64,000 bases of DNA, from NCBI GenBank assembly GCA_023055355.1, contig JALJCS010000001.1, positions 107,152,881 to 107,216,880 on the forward strand. Reading direction: 5' to 3'. Within the stretch, counting starts at the first letter, position 1. Each line of letters opens with the position of its first letter. The position numbers and the translations under genes were made by a program. The notes below the pieces were generated by a model. It did no database searches. It saw nothing but the letters and a program-made list of their open reading frames with translations, and had not been told where the DNA came from. Shown here piece by piece: positions 9,870 to 21,900 of the stretch. Source of the stretch: Agelaius tricolor (lineage: Eukaryota > Chordata > Aves > Passeriformes > Icteridae).

Positions 9870-9887
9870 GCCCCGCGCCGGGCGCCA
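9870..9887 (-). promoter_or_regulatory. Primer binding site, tRNA-Lys type
   Basis: TGGCGCCCGGCGCGGGGC starts 4 nt after the 5' LTR. The first eight bases are those of tRNA-Lys binding sites. The whole 18-mer differs from the tRNA-Lys1,2 complement at three transition positions, two of which still pair as G:U. It may match an avian tRNA-Lys isodecoder better. Confidence 0.8.
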
Positions 9888-10096
9888 AAACTGGAGCAGT
9901 GGCCGGTGAAAAGTGAAACGCCCAGGCTAGATAAGTGTCCAGCCAACCTCCAGCCAGTAAGGCACTTCCCCAACCCGGAGTCAGGGCTTTGTGCCCAAGG
10001 CGATGTCAAGCCTTGCGGATGTGTGGCCGCAGTAAAGAGCTCCGAAGTCGCAGGATGAAATGAAGAGGCGACCCTCAGTTTCTTCGGGGGGGTGGT

Positions 10097-10102
10097 TTTA
10101 TT
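10097..10102 (-). promoter_or_regulatory. AATAAA in the 5' LTR
   Basis: Counterpart of the poly(A) signal in the 3' LTR. In the 5' LTR it must be bypassed, or it lies upstream of the RNA start and doubles as a TATA-like element. Confidence 0.6.
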
Positions 10103-10284
10103 GGTAGGGAAACGTGCAGGTTCGGTGGAAGAAGCTGAGAGCCCCGAGGCAGGGAAAAAGCCTCGGTTTTACAGAGGGTGGGAGGGGTGAAAGATAGCAA
10201 ATCAGAGAGGGATACATTAAGGATTGGCATGATCGGAGAACCCATCAAACACAGTTGCGGGAGGGACCCTGGCCCCTAACCCAA

Positions 10285-10339
10285 TCACTCGACACCCTGG
10301 CCCGAACTCTCTAGAAAAAGAGGCAGGGGTGTCGAGTGA
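10285..10339. repeat. 13-bp inverted repeat in U3 (5' LTR copy)
   Basis: Identical arms to those at 2167-2221. One of the three LTR differences (g10304) falls inside the loop, leaving both arms intact in both LTRs. Confidence 0.9.
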
Positions 10340-10495
10340 CAGGCAGGCTGCCAGGGGTGGGGAACAAGAAAGATACATTTGGTAACCAAGACAACTGGGG
10401 AGGGGTTTGGGGATTGACACAAACTGGTAACAGGACAGGACTTTCTGAGAGAACAATGGAGGGAAAACTGAACAAGCATAAAACACACCACAACA

Positions 10496-10501
10496 CTGGC
10501 T
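10496..10501. repeat. Target-site duplication, right copy (CTGGCT)
   Basis: Exact match to 1768-1773, directly abutting the 5' LTR. Confidence 0.95.
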
Positions 10502-10765
10502 CATGTTCAACTTGTCATTGACCAGGACCCCCAGGTCCCTTTCCAGTTTGCTCGTACATCCAGGGTTGTCCCATCCCAGGTGCAGAATCCAGCACTTTCC
10601 CTCTGTGAACTTCATAGGGCTGGTGATTGCCCAGTCCCCTATTTCCAAGGCCTCTCTGCAGGGCCTCCATGTCTGTGAGGGACTCATCACTCCTCCCAGT
10701 TTTGTATTGTCTGTGAACTTGCCCAGTATCCCTTCCAGTCCTGGGTCCAGGTTGTTTAAATGTAC
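10496..10765 (-). mobile_element. CR1 LINE, upstream part of the split copy
   Basis: Continuation of the CR1 interrupted at 1773. On the minus strand it encodes broken ORF2 C-terminal sequence such as SLTDMEALQRGL and ERDLGVLVNDKLNMSQ, spread over more than one frame. It is truncated on its 5' side at about 10765, as is usual for CR1. Confidence 0.87.
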
Positions 10766-13700
10766 ATATATTCTCTGAAGTCACATTAAATTAAATGTTT
10801 TGAAAATAATAAATTATCAGGAACTGAATCACTGTGAAACTGCACTGCAGTACATACACTGTGTACTTAAAATGACAGATGACTAATGCAGGAGCCCAGT
10901 GCAGTGACTTTAAAGGGATTATTTGGGTTTTAGTTCGCTTACCCATACAACTGAATGAACAGAGAAAATGACTGAAATTATGTATTCCATTCTGACTGGA
11001 ATGAATGAATATGTAAAATATATCCTAGTTTTGTATCAGAAGCAAATAGTGAGGCTTTGAAATTAGAAATTTTGATTTCTATACATGCCTTTGTAGGTGT
11101 CCAGATTCTAATTCACTGACTAATAATCCAATAGCAGCTGCATCTCTAGCAACTGCAAGTAAGAAAAATATGCCAATTGGAAGAATATCACTTTATTAAA
11201 ATACACTCCTAAACTCAGTTTCTCAATTGTTATGTATTTTCCTTTTTTGTTAGAGCGTATTTTCCAATCACTCTCTGGTGCCTCACACCTGCCAAGGTTT
11301 TCACAGACATGAAAATTTTTTTTGGATGAGTTTGGAATTTATATGTCTGAAATATTTTTTTTCCTTGCAATCTAACTGTTCATTTGAAAAGATACATGAA
11401 CACAAATTATTTCTTTAATTAAAAATTTTCTGTGATTTATTGACCCTAGATTGACTGATTGATTGATTTCAGAAATTGATTAAATGGCTTCTTTCAAAGG
11501 AAAAAAAAAAAGGTTTTTAACTAAAACAGCAATTTGGAGTATTTCATTGAGTCTAGTAAATGAAAAATAAGCCAATGCAGAAGAATATAATTTTCAATAA
11601 TACTTAATAAAAGTGTCAATGATCTGAGGTGTCTGAAATGTTTATGATTAAGATTTTTTATGATGAATAAATTTTGACTATATGTTTTTGATTTAAACTT
11701 GTGTAGCCAAGTAGTCAAGTGTTCCCTCTTTAATTTGATTTCCTAATTTGCTACATCTCCAAAAAGGAAACAATACTTTCATTTTGTTTTTTTGTGGTGC
11801 AAAAGGGTAAATTTTTTCTCTTCTATTTAAGTCAATGCAAAAATAGAGCCTCTATATTTAAAGACCTATTTTGTGAAGGTACACATAATAATCCTTATCC
11901 AGCAACCTACTAAGTTATTGATGTTTTTTTGTTTTTTATTAAATCTTGTTCAAGTACAAAATTAATTAATCTGACTTCTTCATTAAATATACAAATTCAT
12001 AGATAAATGGATTTAAATATGTGATCAAAATTAAAATGAAGTATTTAATTGAAGAAAAACCTCTCCTCTCCTCTTGGAAATGGAGAACATATTTGGAATT
12101 CATTTCATGTTCTGAAGCAGGAAGTTTTTGAAGGAACTGACAGCAAGAAAATAAAATTCCTTGGACATTTTCCTGCATCAAATGATGGTGGTTTTCTGTT
12201 ATTTTTCTCCCTTTCTTTCCTGTCCATTGCCATTTCTCTTTCCTATTAATAATAGGACTAGACATATTAACATCTCCATTTTTATTTATTCAGTGGAGGT
12301 AATAACATAATTCGTCCTTCAACATCCCTGTCTTGTTACAGAACAAAATAATTCTTTTTGAAACTACAATAAAATAAGATATGTCACTCAGTGCTTGTTA
12401 AGCCTAAGTACAAAGTATTTTAAGAAGCCAGAATAAATTCTAGTATCAAACCCAGGATGGATACTCACATTGAAAATATTACTTCACGGCTTTATAATAC
12501 CAAAAACATTTTAGGTGTGACTGTCTCATAGCTCTTTTTTGGACAGTGAAAATATACATGGAAGTATGTATTTTGGAAAAGAAGGGCAGTTTTGAAAATG
12601 AAGACTTCAAATAAAGAGATGTGAACTCTGTAGACAATATGCTTTCAAGTCTGAATTATATCTCTATAAATGGAAATACTTCAGAGTCTGTGGTCCATGG
12701 ACAGCTGTAGCAGCAAGAAACCTCAAAAAAATTCTGATCAATCCAGCCAACAGGAAAAAAAAAACAACAACCCATCATTTAAAAGGCTTTTTGAAAGACT
12801 CATATTCTTACATTTTAGTGGAATGTTACTGTCATTTTAATTAATTTATTTTAAGACTGTTCATACTTTGTATGTGTGTGCTACACTATGTAGACTTGCT
12901 GCAAAATAACAATATGATTAAAAAAAATCTTCAACAGATAAAAAATTATTTTTATTCATAAGGGAGTGGTCCTGAGATATTTCCCTTGGCCTTTGTAGAC
13001 CTTGACCTTTTCATTAAAACTGCAAAGAAATATGGATCATGCCCGGGGTACTGTCTTCCTCACTGTGCTGAAAAATCTATCCATTGTCTTTGCTACTGCT
13101 CATGGCTTTCCTAATTTGCAGCTGCCTAAATGCTGGTCAGATTTATCCATAGTTTGTCACAGTGATTGGAAACAACAGATTGAAAAATGACTCATTTCTT
13201 TTTACTGATGGTGCTCATAACAAAACCATCAACATAAAATGTCAAAATTCTCACAGGATGTACTATAACCTTAACATGCCTGTTGTGACCAGTCTTTCCC
13301 ACATATGAAATGGAAGTAATATTTACAAATCTATTTATTAAAAAAAAAAAATCAAATTGTTTTAAGTCAGGCTTGCATCTTCCAGGGCTATGCTCTTAAT
13401 TTGGAATATGATTTTTACAATATTGAAAGAATTAGATAAACAGTTCTGATGCTAGAAAAAGCCATAGGCAACAGCAAGAGGAAACTGAAGTGCTTTTCAT
13501 AAAAGGAGAAACTGGGCAACAAAATCTAATATTTATGATTTAATAGCCAGGAAGAACTGGATGGGAGCAGAGAGAATACAAACTTTTTTTTAATTTGCAA
13601 CTTGAATTTTAAGGGAAACGATCAGACAGGATATATTAAAGATTTTTTTGTACTTGTATTATCCCTGCCCTACTCACCTGGGCAATATATTTGGAAAAAA

Positions 13701-15936
13701 GTGGCTTTGTTTTAATTTTTTTTTTATAGAAAGTTAAGAAGTTTGAAGTACCTAAGCAAAATTACCTGAGATTTCTTACACTAGTCTTGTAAAAAAACAA
13801 TTTTATCTTCTTACCTGCAAGCACCATCTATCTCAAAAGGTTTCAAACCCAGTAAACAACAGTAAGCTTCACAGTTGCAAAACCTGTTTCATCTTTGAGT
13901 ATCAGTATAAATTTTAAATTTCTGGATATTTCCCTCTCTGTTCCTTTCCTTTTTTATCCTGATGCACTTGATTAATGACTCAACACCATGTGACACCTCT
14001 GTAGTGGGCTTTCAAATTCGTTTTGGTCAAAAATCATAATTCAAGGTTCTCTGTAGTAAGATATGGTTTCACTCTTGTAATAAATGCTTTGTTTGAAAAC
14101 ATAAAGTTTCTGCAAGTTATTTCTTTATAATAACCTCTGGCTATTTTGCTTAAAAATTATTTCTTTTCATCTCATTTAACCTCCCTGTTTAGTATCAGTC
14201 AACAGCGACTTATGTTGCTTTTGGATCAAATTACATTTCTAGCTTCTACCTGATGTCCTCCAAAGGAGGCTTTCAATACATTATCCAAATAATTACATAT
14301 TGGGTAAAAAATGTATTTCTGGGTCTTCTGTATTATTTACTCGAATTTCAGAAGAAGTCTGAGGACCTACTGAACTGAAGCCTTTCCATATAGGAAAGCT
14401 TCATCAATTTTCATCATAGTTTCCCTGATGAAATATGGGAAATATATTTCCTAAATTAGGACAATATTCAATAAATACCTTTCCAGGACTCATTACATTT
14501 TTAAGGGATCTTTCAGTGACAATTTCTTGTATATGCATAGGCTGATGTGAATAATTAACAGTGAAGATGGATTTAGGGAGCTGAGTGTGAAGAGATTTTA
14601 TGATGGGTTTCAATGTGTTGGTTTTACCTCTGAATGAATTCTTACTCTCAGTACACTGTGATGATAACAATTAGAAGTAGATATTTTAGCATGAATCTTC
14701 TTCTTTGTTCCCAGTTAATTTTATAGATATATTTTACATGGAAAAAGACAAATGGTCATAGGTAAGAGAATTGTATGTGAAATACCACAGGTACATGTGC
14801 AACATCCAGAGAACTACTATGTGCATTAATCAATTATTTGACTATCAATTAGCAAACAGTTAGTTTTCTATTGTCCATTGTGTATTTTATTTGATAGAGC
14901 TTCAGCAAACTGCTTGGTCTGTTTTCATTACTCAGCCTTTCTGAAACTGTTATGTTAATTAAACTATCTTTGAGAATATCTGGGAAAAGACTGTGATAAG
15001 GCAAAATTAAATTACTTTTTTTTTTTCTGGAGACAGCTGCTATGAGTACCTTGCAGTCTGACAGCAAAGAAATTATAATTTAAGTGTGCTTAAAATAGCC
15101 AAAGGTTTCCATCGGGTCTTAGTTACAGCTCATACTGTTATTATTTAACATAGGAATGACTCCAACTGGAGTCAGGAATTAATTTTGTTATACTGTAAGT
15201 ACAGATACTACTTTTGAGGGATTTCAGTTACTCCTCTGAAGTAGTCTAGAGGTAAAATGAAAGACATGTGATTGTTTTAAAACTGGAGTGGTACTGAAGA
15301 TAAATTTATCCTTTTCCACTCACTTTTTGTCTTTGACATTTTGCACTATTATGGGAAATGCTCTTCATATAAAAAGCAAAGAACACCTTTGGAAATAATG
15401 AAATCTGTCAAATGGAGGAAAGAGAGTCTCTTCAGCTTGCCGAAAAAGGAATGCCTTGTCCTTGTTTCTTTCTTACCATTTTCATGAAAAATAGGTGAAA
15501 ACTGTGAATAAATTTTGATTTCAATTCAGGTAAAACCAAGCAAAAGCTGCACTCGAAAAGCAGTTGCTGTTGAGTTTGCACTTCCATTCTTGAGCCTCTT
15601 ATAGGCACACTAATATTTTATCAGAGCACTTAATAGCAAGGCTTTTTTCCACGTGGGAAGGCAGGCAAACAGCTGCTTCTGCAACTGATGTTTTTGTTTC
15701 TTCTAGGCTGGAGAGGCTTTTATCCATCATGGCTGACTCAGTCACCTTTTCAGTTGAGTGCATCTTTTCCATAACCCTCAGATTTTCTGACAGCTCACAT
15801 ACTTCATTTAAGTGTTCTCCAAGTGCAGTTTCCTCCCTCCCCGCAAACAAATATTATTTTTGTTTTGTGTTGAATGGTATCTGAATTATGTCTGTGCATT
15901 AATTTTGTTTGATTTCTTCTCTACATCTTTGTGAAA
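10766..15936. other. AT-rich host non-coding DNA
   Basis: No gene or clear repeat is seen. Several open frames of 60-100 codons are low-complexity or unsupported. One minus-strand frame at 15850-15599 has a more protein-like composition and is discussed as a finding, but has no recognisable homology or convincing splice sites. Confidence 0.55.
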
Positions 15937-15998
15937 AATCATAGAATGTCAACACCAGTTGAAAGGAACCTCCAAAGATCATCTGATCCAACCTTAAA
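15937..15998 (-). mobile_element. CR1 LINE 3'-end fragment
   Basis: The plus strand reads aatcatagaatg followed by gaaaggaacctccaaagatc and atctgatccaacc. This is the complement of the common CR1 3' terminus. Only about 60 bp survive. Confidence 0.75.
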
Positions 15999-18900
15999 AA
16001 GCTCAAAATCAACATAAAACGCCTCAGTTTAAGGTCTGACTATTATTATCATATTACAATAAGTCATCTATAATGGCTGGATAGTAACAATGCAGAAGTT
16101 TTTATGGATTAAGATCACAGATCTCAACATCTCTGATCTCACTGAGTACTGTCCTGTTTAAAGACCAGTGTAAATATTGTGTCTTTTAAAATAAATTGCA
16201 ATCTTAAAATGACATAAATATGTGAAATGAAATTGAAATCAGTGAGAACAACAATAGAAATATATGAGGGATTCTGTTGAATTTTTAATTGTTTTTAAAC
16301 ATGCTTGAATATTTCATACAAAATAATGATATCTGTAGAGACAATATTTTGTTTTTGATATAAGGAATTTAAAAAATCTCAGGAGTCCACTTTAAAGTGT
16401 CTGATGTTTTTTCATACATGATGCCTGTGGGAATTACTTTTTTCCTCCTGGGACAGGACTGGGAAATAGACAGACATTCTTATATAGTGAAAGAGTCTTC
16501 AGGATTCAATAATTTAGCAAATATTTTGGAGCAACATTTTTTTGAAAAAGCATAATTCATAACTTTTTCTCCTTCTTAAAGTTATCTTTGCCATACAAAT
16601 GGGAAATATAACAAACAAACAAGTAAAATAGAGATCTAAATCAAATTAGTTTGGCCAGAGCATTTCACACAGGGATGAATAAGCATAAACACAACTAGAA
16701 ATTTTTCAGTGTAAAATATATGCAAGGTAGGTTCTACAGCATTCTCATAGGTTAGATCTTTGAGTTACTGCATAGCCACTCTGCTGATTCTGTCTGTCTT
16801 AAATTGTAATGCTGGAAAGCTAAAAATATAATACAAGTTACAACTCCAGGGAATATACCTAACATGTTATAGTAAATTTAGCGCTGAAAAACAAGATACT
16901 CTATTCTTTGCCTTAGGCTTAGTCTACATCATGGAGATAGTGTACAAAGAAAATTTTGGTTATTGCAAAATATAATATTTTCAGTTTAATTTTTTCTCCC
17001 CTGATCCTTAAAGCAAAGAGCTAGTAGGCACAATAAGCTGTTCACAGCTGAATGACTTTGAATTCAATCAGAAGAGGTCTTTGAGCATTTTAGTAAAAAT
17101 ATTGCTAACGCCTACTGAGCAAAATGACTGATCGACTAACTTTTATACCAAAGTTGTTATCCTAAGCTTACATTCAAGAGATAGAGCTCTAATTGTGAGA
17201 GTCATGTCACAGTTTCACTTTGTACTGTCAGTTAACACTTTCTTTCTTTACCATGATAACAGTAAATTCCAGTTCCCCAGCTTTTATTAAAGAGCTTTAA
17301 GGCAGTTTTCTTCAACAGGTCCTCAATCTCATGACATGGCCCTTCAGGAGCTGAAAGCAATGAAAATGTTGTCAAGATGGAAAACCTGCAGATTAACTAA
17401 CAAAGCACCACCAACAGTTCTGAGACTTCATATATTACAAATATATACTAAGAAAAAAACTAAGATCAAACTTAGTGCAGAGGTTGTATTTAGAAATTTT
17501 CTTGAGTCACTGCATTGCTAAGGTTAATAAAAAGAGATAATATAGAAATACTCTGGGCTCTGGGTTTGTACAGGTATAGCTATGAAAAAGCAATTTACCC
17601 AAAGCCTTGTATTTCCTCAATGTTTTAACGACTTAGAATAGAAAGTACGTCTGATGGTTAAGCAACAATATTTAGTAAATGCTGACAATTGTTGAAACTA
17701 TTGGAAAATTCTACTCCGAAAAAAAATTAAACTTGTGTTTTGTTTTGTTTTTTTAATCACTTTTATAATAAAGGAAATAATTACTTTCCTTTATTGATAA
17801 ACTCTTTTTGATAGCAGCAGGTAGTCCAAACCTCTGGACTTCATTAATAAGAAGAGCTCTTGGCGCTGCTGACTTTATTAAAAAGAAGAGTAGGAATAGA
17901 GCAATATCTGTATTAAGAATTTCCCTTTTCACCTGTTTGCTTTAATTCTTTAAATCTTTAATTCATTATTTCGAATCTTCAAAGGAATTGGATTAAAGCA
18001 TACTCAAAAATTAGGGCCTTGTCTCCTGGAGCTTTTTCCAAAAGTCAGTTTTAATATTGGCAGAATACATATTAACTATACAGATGGAAAATTGACAAAA
18101 AGGGATGTGAAATGACTTACCATGAGCTTCCAGGGCTCGCATCAAGCTACCCAGTAACAAAGTTAGATAGATAGAGAAACACAATGGTATGGGAAGAGAT
18201 TCATATTCTTTCCCGGTCAGTGTTGCCTGTGCACTCTTCTGTATTCTCTCGTTTATGCTATTATTCCTAAACTCTTGAATCAGAATGACATGATCTATTT
18301 ATCGGGACAAATTTTAATTTGCTAGGTTTCAATGTTTGTTATTTTTTTTTCTTACTCCTTGGAACAGCATTGTGATATCTTTGTCACAATGAGAATGAAA
18401 ATTCTTCCTTACAGTTTATTTGGGTTTACTAAATATAATATCCTCATACCACAGTAACATTTTACAATGAACACCAGCTATTCCATTTTCAAATGATGCA
18501 TCCATCTATAATGACTTAAACCTCAAGAAACAGTCTTCATCACCTCTGCTGCCTTCATTACTTTGGCTCCCCATGTACGTCCCTTTTCTATACAGTAAGA
18601 TATCTAGAATAATTTGTTTCCTACCTATTATTTAATAAATGAGATACTTCAAAAATAAAATAACAATGAACCTGTATTTATTGTTCCTTTACCAGTGTGT
18701 TAACTGTTATCAGTGAGGGACATTATTCTTTTCCACAAGAACAGGTCTGAAGAGACAAGTAGGAAAATATGGCACTATGAAAGAACTTGCTCTGTAAATT
18801 AAAGTTGATACAGTTTTACCAAGACTTTTGTTCAGTGATCCTGACAAATAGGAATAGTCCGTGTTCTAGTGTCTCTCCCAAGTGTAGGCTTCTTTGTTCA

Positions 18901-21900
18901 CAATAAAAATCACAACTGTAGCTTGCCTTTTCTATGGAGTAGAGTGCAGCTCAGTGCAGGGATGAAGAGCCTCTGTATTTCCCTATTCCAGGAAGCAGCA
19001 CAATGCAGAGGACCAGAAGTATTACACTTGTGAAGATTCACAGGAGAAAGCACATAGGGAGAAGGCAGTTTTGTCTCCTCCCTACAATATGCCAGTTACT
19101 TCAAGTATGTATGAGAATCTTTTCCACAGAAGGTGGCAAGAGTCTCTACCTGCCCTGAAGTGAATTGTGATCAGAGAGAAAACTAAAAGAATGCCAGAGT
19201 TCAATCTTTAGTTTTTCATGGAGCAGTGGAATGGTTTTATGTTTTCAAAGACAGAGGTTAATCCAGTTTTCCTGGTCTTAGTTACCTGATTTCACTACAC
19301 ACACCCACACATGTACGTATATATAAAAGGTTTATTCTTTGATGTTCTTCTTGTCCAGGAGAACTGATTTATACAAAATTAAACAGACCAATATATTTCT
19401 CCATACTAAAAATAGCAAAACCTATAAGCCAGAGAGAGAACTGGAAGAAAAGCACTTATCAAGTCTGTAACCCCCTCTTTTTTTAGTAGTATTAACACTA
19501 TAAGTAGTATAGCAAAGATAAATAGAACTGTGAAAAAATTAAAAGAAAATCAATTTTCTTCAGGCAGAATAAAAACCTCTTAAAATATTCTCATCAAGCA
19601 AACTATTATAGATAAGATATGAACAACCTTATCAACTCACTGAGTTGAAACATATTAATAAATGATATATAGACTTCTAAACCCAAAGTTGATTAAGGCC
19701 ATTTAATCTATTAAATAATTTTCTCCTATTAATAGGATTCTTTTTTTTTTTTTTTAATAAGCAGTTAAATTATGCGCTTTTGTCATTATTGGTAATTATA
19801 ATACTGAGAAGTTATTCATATAATAATATTGAGATAAAATAGTTCATTAGTTCGCATAAAGTTAGCATCCAATAATATGTCCCATTGAGCAATTCACAGC
19901 AATTTTCACCCTTATAAATTCTCTTTCTAGGGAAAACTGTTTGAGAGATTTATTCTTTTAAATATTTCAGGACAATTCATCTTTTGCGTTTTAAGCTCAG
20001 TATTTAGAATAAAAACCAAAGTTTAAAAAGACACAAAAATTAGTTTTACATTTAATTACTCTAGTTTTTAGTTAATTTCTTTACAAATATTTTTAAAAGT
20101 TGTTTGCCTTATTGTGTTTTCTTAGTTCCCTAAGAGGTCATTAAATTCATAATAGGAAAACATTAACACGTTGCACTTTTTTCCTATTAAACTGACTTCT
20201 AGAATCAGCAACAATGATAATTCTACTTTGCTCTGCTTCTCATTTTCAATTGTCTTGTTCCACAACTATTTTGTTCACATCTAGAGGGGAGTATTTGTGA
20301 ATTTTGCTTTTCAATACAACACACTAGTAGACTTTGTCTATTGTCTAGAGACTAAACTAATTCATAATTTTCCCTCTGTCTCTTCATCCAAGTAATAACT
20401 AAGTAGCATATATGATTTTAAATAGTGGGCAATTCTGACTGAAAACCCAAAGCAATAACTATTTTTCAGATTTAGTTTTGAACAGAGAATGACTTTTGGA
20501 TCTTACCAAATTTGTAATGAAAACTAGACAGTAATATTTCAATCTTTAGACAATTCGAACAGCTTAATTTTTGAGACCATAGTGTTCCAATCTTCCTAAT
20601 CAAAGTTTACCAAGGGCTTTTCCTCTGCCTGTTTTTAGCATTTTCACTCCTGAATGTTCAGTTTGAAATTTTGCTTTCTTCTACTGTTGTTGGTGGTGAA
20701 GACAAATTATTTAATAAAAAATATGGAAAAGGGAAAATATTTTTCCTAAGAATTACAGTTTTATGCATCTTCAAAGCCTCAAGTCATTGCTATAAAGTAC
20801 TTTGAGTTTTTTGGTACCCTTGTGAAAACAACAGAACTATTAGCAGATCATTAATTATATCTTAAAAGAGAACTGTGAAGGAATAAATGTTTCTCATGTT
20901 GCTGACAAATAACAACTGACACAAAGAGGCCTTGTGGGGTGATCTATTTCTGTGAGGAGTCTTTCATAACACAGTTGCTAACATATTTTTTGTTTTACCT
21001 CACTTCCATGACGTCTCATTTCCTCTTTATATTTTTAGATAAAGAGGGTTTTTTTAAGTGTCATCCAATCAAAATGCAATAATGGACAGTGTAAATCAGA
21101 GAGGAGATATAATAGTTTTATAGCCTATCAGACTGACTGGTCAAGGATTTGCTTTATTTACTGCTACTCATGAATAACACAGGTAGAAAAGAATTTCAGA
21201 TCTAAAAAAATACCCATGTTATTTCTCAGGGATGGGAGCAGGGGAGGAGGAATTTTTCAAGCAGCTGCAAGTTTTGTGAGACCAACTTTTTCCACTCTTT
21301 TTTCCATGAAAGTTATCAAAAGCTGACAGTATCTGCTTTGAAGAGTATGCTCATTCTATTGCTGCATTTTCAAGGCATGAAGCTCTGAGTGGTTTCTGAG
21401 ACAACTGTCAATATTCCATCAGGAAAGATCTTTTCAGAAAGTATAGTAGCTATCAAATCAGAAAGACAGTATGTGATGTATGATGAGTAAATATACCCTT
21501 AGAAGAATTTAGGTCTAAAACTGCTCCTATAATTCTCTGGGACTCTTCTCTGTTGGTTTCTTTACCTGATGTATAGGAGTGGAATAAATGGTCCAAATGC
21601 ATGACTGACATGCGGTTTGGAGACATTAATGGTAAAAAGAGTAAAACAGTTCAGTATGATAAAGCTTTTATTTCTATAAATGCTAAGAAAAATAATATTT
21701 TTGTTTTCAAAAATCATCAACTCTAGCTCCTGTATTAAACTTCTTGGGATGCAGTCATGCTCATGGCAGAATCTCCATTTTATATAATTTTAATTTTTTT
21801 TCCCCTAAAGGTTAGATGCTTGGGACCTTTTCTGGAAAACAGTGTTTAAAGAGGCAGTTCAAGGTATTACTTGAACAAATGTGAAGAGGACATACATGAT

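Larger units (their letters stand above)
9502..9891 (-). promoter_or_regulatory. Proviral leader (5' untranslated, packaging region)
   Basis: This 390-bp stretch between the 5' LTR and gag carries the PBS, a GC-rich first part and a candidate splice donor. A packaging signal is expected here by position but no specific structure can be proven. A second pyrimidine-rich tract ending TTTTTCTCTAG (around 9597-9608) resembles a splice acceptor upstream of gag and may be fortuitous. Confidence 0.75.
1774..10495 (-). mobile_element. Full-length endogenous retrovirus (provirus)
   Basis: A complete proviral layout is present on the minus strand: 604-bp LTRs, PBS, leader with splice donor, gag, pro-pol, splice acceptor, env, PPT, LTR. 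It is flanked by a perfect 6-bp duplication. All three main frames are open over their full length and all catalytic motifs looked for are present. The LTRs differ at three of 604 sites. The region is visibly richer in G and C than the host DNA around it. Gag and the LTR/PPT layout resemble betaretrovirus-like avian ERVs, while Env is of the alpharetrovirus / EAV-HP / ALV-J type. Placement in a named family needs a phylogeny. Activity cannot be judged from sequence alone. Confidence 0.97.
9892..10495 (-). repeat. 5' LTR
   Basis: 604 bp with the same TG...CA ends and no indels relative to the 3' LTR. It would hold the active promoter. Read on the minus strand, U3 begins at 10495. It contains the 13-bp inverted repeat (10285-10297 with 10327-10339), inverted CCAAT-like motifs next to it, and AATAAA at 10097-10102. 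The three differences from the other LTR all fall at CpG positions. Confidence 0.97.
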
